Source: Calonectria ilicicola
Lineage: Eukaryota; Ascomycota; Sordariomycetes; Hypocreales; Nectriaceae
Reading direction: 5' to 3'
DNA: 64,000 nucleotides
Assembly (NCBI GenBank): GCA_020809705.1
Contig: CP085833.1
Coordinates: forward strand, 2,976,001 to 3,040,000
In this document: positions 1 through 10,284 of the stretch, in pieces
Layout of the letters: each line of letters opens with the position of its first letter
How positions within the stretch are numbered: the first letter of the stretch is position 1
Made by a program: the position numbers and the translations under genes
Notes under the pieces: generated by a model
What the model saw: only the letters and a program-made list of their open reading frames with translations
What the model was told of the DNA's origin: nothing
Database searches by the model: none

Positions 1-1458
1 ATCTCTGGAAGCGACGATATCTTTGTGTGAGAGAAGTGGAAGCCTGCCGTTTTAACATTAAGAATCGAGTACGGATATGGGGCTTGGCCAGCCAACTTCA
101 AGACATGCTAGGCGAAATGGAGCGTGTCTCATGTGCGGGCCATCCATTACGATGCTTCTTTGAACATGCCGTTGACAGGGATCATTTGCCCTGGCTTACT
201 GCTGCCCGTAGCTTAACACCACCAGAAACCTTGTTCGTGCACGGTTGCAGGACGTTGCGCAAGAGAATGGCTGATATCCCGAGACCGTTTGAGGTTCAAG
301 GTTTCTTCGTCTCTTTTGTTAGCCTAATTAGCGGAACATGGGTATCTGGGCTTCGGTTCGAGCAACCAGATGGCGAAGACACAAGTCTCGGTTATGTTCA
401 CAGCAACCGAGAGGTCTCGGTTCCAATTATGCCTGTGTCTGGGCGAAAACAGACAGCAAATGTCCTTGGATTCCAGGTTGCCATGGGTCCTGAAGGAGTC
501 AAAGCTATCGCATTAGTTCTAGAGGGAGAAATCGTATCCCCCTGGGCAGGTGAGCGGAAGGGGTTTCCGGTACGGGTATTGACAAGTGACCGTGGCAATA
601 TTGTGGCCTTGAAGTCTGAATTTGATGTGAGTGAGATGCTCGATTTTTCTTGTCTGTTGCGTCGTAAAATGAGAAAGAATAAGAGGGAGAAGTGGGGGTG
701 GAAGTGGAAGAGGAAGAGCGGAGAGAGGGAGAGATAAAGAGAGATAAACATGTTCGAATCCCCCCAACAGGTCTTTACTCATGCGGCCCTAGGCTTTCAA
801 ATTGGTTTCTCTCAGCATCTCAACAGATGCGATGAGTGCCGAGCAGACACTTTCCGATTTTCCTTTTCGGAACATCTGTCTCTGGAGCGATGGGATTCCT
901 TCGAGCCATCTTCTTTTTGATCGGGTTGTGGATGAATACCCGCTTGCCTGGTATTACCAGTGCAACGAGCCTATTGCAACGACCATGTTTGGAGGCTCGC
1001 ACGGACGTGACCTATGTAAGCTTGTTGAGATAGAGGCTTCGATCAAGGACGGTAAAATTACGCGGATTGAATTTAGGTACAGCGACGAAACACCGCCGCG
1101 GGCCTTGGGCTGCATGCCGGTAAATACTTCAACCGAATCAGAAACGTTTTCCATTGACGGCCCCGGAGGCGAACGGATTGAATGCGTGGAAGTGCAACCC
1201 AAAGGGCAACTGGGCAGTGGGCTCAAGGTAGCTAGCTTTCTAATTACTCATAGGTGCCTTGCAAGTCTAACATGGCGTATGCAGATGGGAACGAGCCGTG
1301 GGAGAGTTGCCATGTTTCCTCGTTCTAACAAGGTCAGACAAGGAAAATGGATTAATATCGAAGCTTCAGGCAAGGAAATCATTGGGCTCTACTCGGTCGC
1401 GGTAAGTTCTCAGTTGGACGATTCAGTTGCGGGCCAGGCTTATGACGTGGCGGTCTAG
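1..1458 (+). CDS. F-box/DUF7600-type fungal protein, 3' part (5' end outside window)
   Basis: The gene enters from the left edge already in frame (codons from base 3) and ends at TAG 1456-1458. Exon 1 runs to 626 and exon 2 from 793 to 1458. The intron (627-792, GTGAGT..CTAG, phase 0) joins ..SEFD to AFKLVSLSIS, which restores the family-like pattern GFDA.KLVSLSI. About 429 residues are visible. Features seen are a SGLRFEQPDG stretch, LGY, a FGGSHGRDL segment, and a SIDGPGGERI segment near the C-terminus. From memory these occur in large fungal families annotated as F-box proteins with a C-terminal DUF7600 region, which has a possible beta-rich, lectin-like fold. The F-box itself would lie in the missing N-terminus, so a role in substrate recognition by an SCF ubiquitin ligase is only inferred. 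I chose the splice acceptor because it keeps the frame open and restores the motif. Family assignment is moderate; that the gene is real and truncated by the window is fairly sure. Confidence 0.7.
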
Positions 1459-2709
1459 GGGAATGAGGGCAGCATTTTGATGGATCGCGGGCGATGTGCG
1501 CTTGGCCTCGTTTCTATCAACCACTAACCAAAGACTGGTGGACGAGAGCCACGTGGGTACGGGCCAACAACTGCCTGGACTGGACGGCTGGTTATGTGAC
1601 GTTTGTTTCTGTTCTTGTTTCTGTTTCCTTTTAGGTGGCCCTTCAGGTGGCTGCCTACAGCGCGCCTCAAGCTGGCCAAGATTGGGTTTCCAGAAGGTGC
1701 TACGGCACACTAGGGTAAGACAGTGAGCACAGTTAGTCACGCGAAGAGCGGTGTCTCGGCGGGGAGTGCCTCGGTGTGGCGGACTCCGACATGGAGGGGC
1801 AGCCATTAAGCTCGGAGGCCGAGTGACGAGTGACGAGTGACGAGAGAGACGAGAGGCGAGCGAGGGAAGGGATGGCAATACTGATCGACGACGCCTCTGT
1901 CTCCGTCGCCTTTCGGTGTCCGACGAAAGGGAGCGTTGGTTGGCGATGGCCGTTGCTGCGAGGACATATTGTGTACAGCCACAAGGCGCCAAGTAAAGCA
2001 AGGCCAAAAATATACTTGGGGGGTGGTACCAGACGTTCCTATAGCGCGTTATCGGCGCCGCAGCTGGCCCAGCAGGGCAAGGCTTAAAAAAGGGGGATTG
2101 GATTGGTTTGTGTGGGGGCTGGAATTGCAACTGCACCTCTCAGCCCTTGGTTGTGCGTTATTGGTCCAGCGATGTTCCCCAAAAAGAGGTCATCTGTCGG
2201 CCAGAAAAATAAACCCCCCGAGGAAACCTCAGGTCCCGACCGAAAATCAAGGCAGCGCGTGCTAAATCGGTCCGCAGGCTGACATCCGCCATGCCCGATG
2301 CTCCGTCTCCGAATGGCATTTACGTCAGGGCTAGCACGGATAGTAATTGATTAGCCTTTTCGGACCCTTCTCACGTCGCTTGTTGCTTAGGTACCTCGAC
2401 AACTAACTGCTGCTAGCGGCGCGGGTTAACATTCCACCAGGCCCCAGTTGGTCCTTGAGCCGCCCACTCGTAGAGCTCGGCCGCATTGGAGCATTGGGAG
2501 CCTCCCCGCCAAAAATCCCATCCACCACTGAACTTTTCTGGTGTGCGCCCCTCAACAGTCCCTCTCCACGCTTCCCCCGAAATCCGACTTCTGAAATCTC
2601 CTCTTCATCTCTCGCCCTCCGCCTTGACTGTGCCGCGGCTTGAGTCGCCATTGCCTCTGTCTAGGTCCTATTCGAGCTTCCCCGTTTCCGCAGCCCGACC
2701 TCGCCCATC
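1459..2709. other. intergenic region, promoter side of CCT3
   Basis: About 1.25 kb without a convincing gene. It holds the 3' flank of the F-box-like gene, a short 7-bp tandem repeat near 1821-1841, and a C/T-rich stretch from about 2540 to 2700 that looks like the 5' leader of the CCT3 gene. The open frames here are low in complexity and overlap each other on both strands. I see no clear TATA box or RNA gene. Confidence 0.6.
1821..1841. repeat. short tandem repeat (GAGTGAC)x3
   Basis: Three perfect copies of the 7-bp unit GAGTGAC, followed by a degenerate GAGAGAC/GAGAGGC continuation. It lies in non-coding DNA upstream of CCT3. No function is evident. Confidence 0.8.
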
Positions 2710-4732
2710 ATGCAGGCTCCGGTGGTGGTTATGAGTGCGTCCCTGTTCACCTCTGCCTGCTGCTTCGACGAGCTTCCGCCTCCAAACAAGGCGGGCAGCA
2801 ACCCTCGAATTCACCATGCTAACATCCACCAGACACCCAGAGTGGTGAAAGACAGACTGGCCGGAAAGCTCAGTTGTCCAACATCGCCGCAGCCAAGACG
2901 TACGTTTTCCACCCCCTTCCGTCCCTTTGATGCCCCTCCCGTCGCGTGCCCTTCCAGCTTCGCCCAGAACTGACGCCCATTTCTCAGCGTCGCCGACATC
3001 ATTCGATCATGTTTGGGCCCCAAAGCCATGCTCAAGATGCTGCTCGACCCCATGGGCGGTATCGTTCTCACAAACGACGGTCACGCTATTCTCCGAGAAA
3101 TCGAAGTCTCCCACCCCGCTGCCAAGAGCATGATCGAGCTCAGCAGAACACAAGATGAAGAGGTTGGTGATGGAACTACCACTGTCATCATTCTTGGTAA
3201 GCATCATTATTCGTCCAACTCCCTGATGGGAAGCTCCCCACAAGGCCCAAGACATGGTTTAGTAACAAGCTCTAGCTGGTGAGATTCTGGCACAAGCTCT
3301 GCCCCAGCTCGACCGCAACATCCACCCCGTCGTCATCATCTCTGCCTTCAAACGGGCCCTGAAAGACGCCCTAGAAATCATCGACGACGTCTCGGTGCCG
3401 ATCGATATCAACGACGACGAGGCCATGTACAAGCTCATCTCCTCATCTATTGGCACCAAGTTTGTTTCACGATGGATGGACCAGATGTGCGAGCTTGCGC
3501 TCAAGGCTGTCCGAACAGTGACATGGGAGGCTGGCAACGGAAAGACCGAGGTCGACATCAAGCGATATGCCCGTGTCGAGAAGGTTCCTGGTGGCGAAAT
3601 CGAGGACAGCGTTGTTCTCGACGGTCTGATGCTGAACAAGGACATCACACACCCCAAGATGCGCCGACGCATCGAGAACCCCAGAATCGTTCTTCTCGAC
3701 TGCCCGCTCGAGTACAAGAAGGGCGAGTCGCAAACCAACATTGAAATCACGAAAGAGGACGACTGGAACCGCATTCTCCAAATTGAGGAGGAGCAAGTCA
3801 AGGCCATGTGCGATGCCATCATTGCCGTCAAGCCCGACCTTGTCATCACCGAGAAGGGTGTTTCTGGTGAGTTTCCTGTTTTCGGCAGTACTTCTGCTTG
3901 GTTGTGAATTTCGGGTAGCTAATGTCCACGTAGACCTTGCTCAGCACTACTTCATGAAGGCCAACATCACAGCTCTCCGACGAGTGCGAAAGACTGACAA
4001 CAACAGAATAGCTCGTGCCACAGGGGCCACTATTGTCAACCGCGTGGAAGACCTTCAGGATTCCGATGTTGGTACCCAGTGCGGTCTGTTCGAGATTGAG
4101 AAAATTGGCGACGAGTACTTCAGCTTCCTCACCAAGTGCAAGAACCCCAAGGCCTGCACCATCCTCCTCCGTGGCCCTTCCAAGGACATCCTCAATGAGA
4201 TTGAGCGAAACCTCCAAGATGCTATGGGTGTTGCCAGAAACGTCATGTTCCACCCCCGATTATCCCCTGGAGGCGGTGCCACAGAGATGGCTGTTTCTGT
4301 GCGGCTGAACCAGCTGGCAAAGGGTATCGAGGGCGTGCAGCAATGGCCCTACAAGGCCGTGGCAGACGCCCTCGAAGTCATTCCCCGAACCCTCGTCCAG
4401 AACGCCGGTAAGAGCCCCGTCCGTGTGTTGACGGACCTGCGAGCCAAGCAGGCCGACAAGCAGAGCTCATGGGGTGTCAACGGCGACACCGGTGCCATTG
4501 TCGACATGAAGGAGTACGGTGTCTGGGAACCTGAGGCTATCAAGCTCCAGAGCATCAAGACTGCGATCGAGGTATGAATTTCCCTCCATTTTGAGATTTT
4601 CCAATTACTGGATACTAACTGAACTCTTTATAGGCTGCCTGCCTCCTTCTCCGAGTAGATGACATCTGCAGCGCCAAGAAGGCGCAGCAAGGTGGTCCCC
4701 CTGGCGTTGGCGGCGGCGGTGGTGACGAGTAG
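2710..4732 (+). CDS. CCT3: T-complex protein 1 subunit gamma (chaperonin CCT3)
   Basis: This is a subunit of the cytosolic TRiC/CCT chaperonin, the ATP-driven double ring that folds actin, tubulin and other proteins. Six exons fit: 2710-2734, 2833-2899, 2988-3196, 3276-3866, 3934-4571 and 4634-4732, giving 542 residues, the usual length for the family. The start is at MQAPVVVMN, with intron 1 only 25 bases into the coding sequence. Group II chaperonin signatures are present: LGPKAMLKMLLDPMGG near the N-terminus, the ATP-binding GDGTT at residues 91-95, PGGGATEM in the second equatorial half, and a C-terminal VDDIC followed by a Gly-rich tail ending GGGGGDE. The junctions keep phase and restore conserved blocks, for example VIIL-AGEILAQ and VITEKGVS-DLAQHY. 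It converges with the PRKRIP1-like gene, leaving about 400 bp between stop codons. An early run of short introns is common in fungal housekeeping genes. Confidence 0.97.
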
Positions 4733-5130
4733 AATGGGATAAATACAACATGGATATAGTTTGTGACGGATATAACAAGGGAAGGATGATCGTCGGCAGA
4801 GAATGTCGGCGTACTTGCCGGCGGGTGGGAGCATCGGGATGGTTTAGTTGTGCGTGAAGGACCAGTCATACCCCCTGTACTAGCCGAAAAGACCAAGATG
4901 ATATAGAGAAAAGAAAGGCTCCGGGGGCAAAATGCCCTAGGGGTTTTCATCTATCAAGATGAAGAAAATGGGTATCATTGAAATTACTTCCCAAAACCAA
5001 AAGTTGACTGTTCGGGCAGTCTCCTCCACCTCGTCCTTCTCCAGTCCTGGCGTATTTTCCTCCTTTTTACAATGTTCTCTTGCTTTCGGTTTGGCCTGGT
5101 GATTAATTCATCGTTGGTTGTTATCTTAGC
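4733..5130. other. convergent 3' intergenic region
   Basis: About 400 bp between the stop codons of CCT3 (plus) and the PRKRIP1-like gene (minus). It must hold both 3' UTRs and polyadenylation regions. Nothing else is visible. Confidence 0.7.
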
Positions 5131-5751
5131 TTAATCATCATCGTGAATGACAAGTCCGACTGGTTCAGTAGCTGTCTTGGAGGTTTCAATTCCATTCTTG
5201 GTGTCCTTGCTCACTGCGGGCTTTTCTTCGTTTTCGTCTTTTTCGGCTTTGGCGGGCTGTTCTCCAGCAGGTGATGTGGTGGATGGTTTATTGTCGGCGC
5301 CAGGCGCAGGACCTTTGCCCTTCTTGGCCTTGCGCGCCTTCATCTTTTCACGCTTTTCGCGATTCTTGCGGGTGCGCTCGTCGTCCTTGCGATCACGATC
5401 GGCCTTGTCCTTGTCAAACTGCTCTTGGTCCTTTTCCCGCTTTACCACCTCGTCCATTTCGCGCAGGCGCTCATACTCGCGGCGACGGCTGGCCTTGTAA
5501 ACATGAAACTCACCAGAACCGGCACCAGCTGATGAACCTTGGACATTTGTGACGATCTCGGGGGGTGGGGGGCGATTAGAAGATGTCAAGGCGCCGCCAT
5601 CTGGGATGCGAATAAGTTGGTCGGGCTTTGCGAAGAGGGCATCGACTGAGGCAGCTTGCGCCGACACTGGGGTAAGGGCACGCTTCTTGGTGGGACGGTG
5701 CGAGCGGGGGTCTGCGGAGGTGGGGATCGATTCGGGGCCTGGGGCGGACAT
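5131..5751 (-). CDS. PRKRIP1/DUF1168 family protein (probable spliceosome-associated)
   Basis: A single-exon gene of 206 residues that begins MSAPGPES. The family core is clear: KPDQLIRIPDG, then PPPEIVTNVQGSSAGAGSGEFHVYKASRRREYERLREMDE at about residues 42-100. It is followed by a long charged, probably helical Lys/Arg/Asp/Glu segment (about 101-145) and an acidic, disordered tail ending HDDD. This matches the PRKRIP1 family (DUF1168), whose human member is a small nuclear protein found in catalytic-stage spliceosome structures. A nuclear splicing role here is therefore by homology. The basic stretch KARKAKKGKG could act as a nuclear localisation signal. Its promoter lies in the roughly 1.8 kb shared with the divergent histidine-phosphatase gene. 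No intron is needed and the frame is open throughout. Confidence 0.9.
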   Translation of the reverse strand: MSAPGPESIPTSADPRSHRPTKKRALTPVSAQAASVDALFAKPDQLIRIPDGGALTSSNRPPPPEIVTNVQGSSAGAGSGEFHVYKASRRREYERLREMDEVVKREKDQEQFDKDKADRDRKDDERTRKNREKREKMKARKAKKGKGPAPGADNKPSTTSPAGEQPAKAEKDENEEKPAVSKDTKNGIETSKTATEPVGLVIHDDD

Positions 5752-7547
5752 GATTTCCGTAGGTGCGTGTGGTCCGGGGGGGAGTAGTCTTGCCGGATGA
5801 GGATGGGCTGAGGGAACGCGTGAGAGACCGAGTTGGCAGAGATGGTGGTGGGCAGAGGAAGGGAGTGACCGGGCCGGAGATGGGGGAGGGCTGCTGTCAG
5901 TGTTGTATACGTATATGCAACTGTAACGTGAAGTCGCGTAGGTACGATGTTGAAGGAAACCCTCGTCGAGTGTTGAGGTTGAGCGACGGGTGGTGTTGAG
6001 AGCGAATCAAGGTCGGGAAAAAGCTGAGATATGATGGGTGTGGTGGCGGATGTTCGGTATTGGTGGCAGACTAAGCGCGCGGTAATTAGCTGACACGCCT
6101 CGTTAGTGCCCGTGTGGGTGGCAAGGCCGTCCAGGCACCCGACAGGCAGGTAGGCTATCAGCAGGCATGATGGACAGGGAGGGGACCAGATCAGCCAGCC
6201 ACGGTTGCAGCGAGCACACGACACTCACTAACGGCGTCTAAGAGGCTGTTTCTTCTTGCTTGCTACGTTTTGTATCTGCACGCTGTCTGCACGCGATAGC
6301 AACGTATGGAAATTGCCTGTTACCGTCGCATCAACAGCTTTGTAGGGTATTCGGCATTCGGGTTGCACATGCTGCGGAGACCCCCGAGAAATGTCCAATG
6401 CCAATCCATGGACGCATTTGCACCTGCATCTGCATCACATCACTCGAAATGACGGAATGTGTCGTATTTCTAGCGTGGTTCCGCGAGGGGAGCGGCCAGA
6501 CGAAGGCCGGAACGGCTGATTCAACTACATGTTCTGAGGACGCTTTTGCTGCACCCCAGGATCAGACTAGACACTAATTATTCATGGGCAGACAGGGGAT
6601 GCAGTGTAGGTTTTGATAAGGGACTGACTGCGCAAACCAACTGTCACGATCATGCCATTTCCAGGTGTATGATATCGACGCCATGGTGGACGACGCTATA
6701 TCCGATGCACACCCACACACCCGCACACACCCAATTTTTTTTTTTTTTTTTTCCTTTCGGTAGTTGTTCATGGTCATGGCTATAGCCGGAGGCGGTGGTG
6801 AACAAGATCAGGCCAAACAAGGTATCATGACCCCATGTTTGCCATGTTCGGCGAGGTGGCCCCATGGTCTCATGGCCGCATTCGCCCCTCATGGCCCATG
6901 CAACCGCAACCCCAAGATGCAGATTTGCAGAATCTGCTTTGCCAGATGGACAGGAGCCTGCCTCGACGCAGCGATTGGCCGATGCCTCTCTCGAGCGCAA
7001 GCGCCGGGGTTAAGGGGAGAAGAAGCATGTCCTGTTCCGGAAACATGGCAAACATGGGTGAAGGAGGCCCGCAATGTCCCGTGCACAGTGCGCGCAGCCA
7101 ACGAGCGACGTCGGGATTACACAAGCATCAGCTAGCTTGGTATTATGTATTATCCATCACCGCTGCTCTCCGATTCTACCCATGCTTGCTTTTTTACTTA
7201 TACAGATGCTCCATCACGTTCTCTCCCAATCCCTCAACTTCCTTCGCCCTGTCTCACTCACGCCCTTTTACTATACCGTCAACATCAACTGTCTCACAAT
7301 TGCATCCCCCCGCAACCCTCCATTCCCCCCCCAACATCTTTTTAGGAAATACTACCTACCCCGCCATCGCTTGCAGCAGCTCTCCTCTGCTTCGGACTAT
7401 ATACCGACCACAATAACCACTTCGCCACCACCTGCTCAAGATCTCTTCCCGTCGCACCTGGCCCTCTTCTCTTTAGGAATTTTCTAGATTCTACCTCGCA
7501 TTTTATCCCCAACAAACCCAGCTGCGCACCCGACTCCGCACACCAAC
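5752..7547. other. divergent intergenic region (PRKRIP1-like / histidine phosphatase)
   Basis: About 1.8 kb between two divergent starts, so it should carry both promoters. It includes a run of about 18 T at 6726-6744. A long C/T-rich, C-tract-containing stretch from about 7140 to 7540 is probably the 5' leader of the downstream plus-strand gene. Open frames here are repetitive and unsupported. Confidence 0.6.
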
Positions 7548-9090
7548 ATGGCGAAACCGCGGTTGATCATCTTGGTTCGTCATGGCCAGTCTGAAGGAAA
7601 CAGTATGATAGACACATGCCCTTTCCCTTCTCGTCCAGCATTGCCATACTAACATACTTTCACTCCCGGCAGAGAACCGTGACATCCACCAGACCATTCC
7701 CGACCACCGCGTTAAGCTCACGCCCGAAGGCTGGAACCAGGCCCATGATGCTGGTCGCCGCCTTCGCAACCTCCTTCGGCCAGATGACACCCTCCACTTC
7801 TTCACCTCTCCTTATCGACGCACTCGCGAGACTACAGAGGGTATTTTGGCCACCCTCACCTCAGACGATCCAGACCCTTCTCCTTTCCGCCGCTCCAACA
7901 TCAAAGTCTACGAGGAACCTCGTCTCCGAGAGCAAGACTTTGGCAACTTCCAACCATGTAGCGCAGAGATGGAGCGTATGTGGCAAGAGCGCGCCGACTA
8001 CGGGCACTTCTTCTATCGCATCCCCAACGGCGAGAGCGCTGCTGATGCGTATGATCGTGTCAGTGGCTTCAACGAAAGCCTGTGGCGTCAATTCGGCGAG
8101 GACGACTTTGCCAGCGTCTGTGTATTGGGTATGCTGACATGATACCCAACCTCACCATCTCTATTTTGAACGTTTCTGCTAACCTCATCTCTATTTACTC
8201 CAGTCACTCATGGTCTCATGTCCCGTGTCTTCCTCATGAAATGGTACCATTTCACTGTAGAATACTTTGAGGACCTTCGCAACATCAACCATTGCGAATT
8301 CCTCATAATGCGCAAGCAGGATAACGGCAAATATATCCTCGAAAACAAGTTGCGCACCTGGTCTGAGCTACGCCGCGACCGTGCACCCAAGGAAGCGGAC
8401 AAAGACAAGGATGAAAAGGACAGCCAAAAGCTTCAGCGTAATAAGACATTTGTCGTTACTCGTCGCTGGGGCGGTTGTCCTAACGGCTGCAACCACAGCA
8501 GTCATTACATCAAGCGTGAGGATCTCGAGATTCTCCGCCAGAAGGACCATGAGAGTTCCACAGTTTCTACCGTGACCAGCCGGAAATCACGGTCAAATCT
8601 ACCCATCACCAATGAAGCGGAGGATGAAGAGGAACAAGATGACGAGGAAAGAGCGGCTGATATGGAGGTCACCCATCTTCACAAAGGCGAATCTTCGTCG
8701 TCGGAAGATCTCAAAAATGGGATCCGCCCTCCTTTTCTTCACAGAGGCCGTGATGGAGGTGGCACTTACTCCGGTCACACTTCCGCCGCTGACACAGATA
8801 CTGACGCTTCCGACGATGATAACCTCAGCTTGCACCGTGTCGCCTCCCTCAACGCCCACCAGAAAAGCATCGCAGAGGCAGCCCTTGCCTCAAAAAGCAA
8901 TGGCTCCAGTAGTACCACAAATGGCCACCGGGATAAGCTGACATACGCCGATGAAAGTAACGATGGTGAGATCCGTCGTTCCAACCGTCTTGGCGATGCT
9001 TCACCTGATTCCTCCGTGGGCTCGCCTGAACTTGACGATATCGACCAGGCCGAGAAGGAAGATCGAAGCATTCTAGGAAGTGTTTACTGA
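7548..9090 (+). CDS. histidine phosphatase (phosphoglycerate mutase superfamily), DET1-like
   Basis: Three exons (7548-7602, 7673-8128, 8204-9090) encode 465 residues. The N-terminal 250 residues form a branch-1 histidine phosphatase domain. It has the nucleophile motif VRHGQSEGN with His12, the FTSPYRRTRET substrate-loop block, EEPRLREQDFGNFQ, and the second catalytic VTHG with His173, formed exactly at the exon 2/3 junction. The domain resembles fungal phosphoglycerate-mutase-like phosphatases related to yeast Det1 (YDR051C), rather than glycolytic enzymes, which are shorter. A basic CPNGCNHSSHY stretch follows. The last roughly 200 residues are acidic, Ser-rich and probably disordered, a fungal extension absent from the core family. 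The substrate cannot be read from sequence. The introns are short, with a CTAAC branch site in each. It converges with the kinase gene at 10.3 kb. Confidence 0.9.
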
Positions 9091-10284
9091 TCTTTATTTA
9101 CCTTTCTCTTTCTCTTTGTCTCTAATGAATAATGGATATCATGCAAGAGCATGATTAAGACACGTTTGCTTTTGGTTTTTGGTTTTTAGTTTTCGTTTGT
9201 TCTTGTTCGGGGCGGAGAGGTTGGTACGAATGACGGAGGAGCAATGGCACGGTTTTTCTTTCTTGACCAAAATTGGAGTGTGGGATGTATGAGTAGACTG
9301 CGCGGGCATTGATTCTAGAAACCGAAAAAGCAGTATGTTATCTAGCTGTTCTAGGCATTCCTTCTCTTTACTGGGAGATGCACAACTTTAGCCTATCACA
9401 AGAACAGAATGGTTTTTAAATATTGGTGTGCGAAGGGCACCAACCAGTCATCCCATTTTCTGCCGGCTTTTTGCTCGACATCTATCTAAAAAGAAGCCTC
9501 GTGAAATAACCTGCCTTGATTCCCGCAGAAATTTGCCTATTACTAAGGGCGCATGCAGAGATTGGATCTCTGGCGCAGTCTGTAAGAGAAAGCAGCACAC
9601 AGCACATAAATGACACCCCTATTCCCCTTTCCTTTCCGTTCGCTCCTTTCAAATGGGTTTTAAAAAAACAAGAACTCCAAGAACCCCCCCACCCCGTCTT
9701 CTGTTTCGACCATAGTCTCCCAGCTCATAAAAAAAAACAAGAAGTGAAAAAGCAGAAGCTGTCATGCTCACAATGTGCTCCCCAATTGCTTGCCAATAAG
9801 TCAAAGAACAAAAACCCATCCCTACCAGAGGTGCCATATTCTCCAGGACGATGCAAAAATAAAAACGATAACAAAGCCCAGTGCTCCCAACCAGAGCAGA
9901 GGACTGAAAGCAAAATGGAAGTAGAGCATGAGGAGAAAACGATGAGTAGGGTTTTTGGGGGAGATGATGATGAGTAGGTATATCATAGCGCGTCACAGAC
10001 CAAAAAGGAGGCGCATTAAATGGGAAGCTCGCGGGACAGCGGGGCTCATACCTCGTCGCCGGTCCAGTTTGTCGCCAGTCATCAGTCTCTCCATGTCTTG
10101 TCCGTGTGAGTCTAGTCTAAATGTCTCATTTCACAAAATCAAGTTTGCCGTGAATAAGTTGGCGGGGTATTAAAACATCAGTAAGAGCGGCATGTTGCAA
10201 ACCACCAAATAAAAAAAAATTAAGTGTCCCAGACGCCGAGGCCTCTTTGAAGAAATCAGGTCAACAAGAGCGACATTATTCGTT
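9091..10284. other. convergent 3' intergenic region
   Basis: About 1.2 kb between two convergent stop codons. It contains A-rich tracts (around 9661-9670 and 9726-9740) and probably both 3' UTRs. Overlapping open frames on both strands have no recognisable domain. I see no RNA gene. Confidence 0.6.

Noticed and set aside
748..765. GTTCGAATCC-like B-box in the intron of the first gene
   Set aside because: No A-box or stems at proper spacing; lies inside a well-supported intron.
3259..3849. 196-residue open frame antisense to CCT3 exon 4
   Set aside because: Shadow of a GC-rich conserved exon; the sense frame is clearly CCT3.
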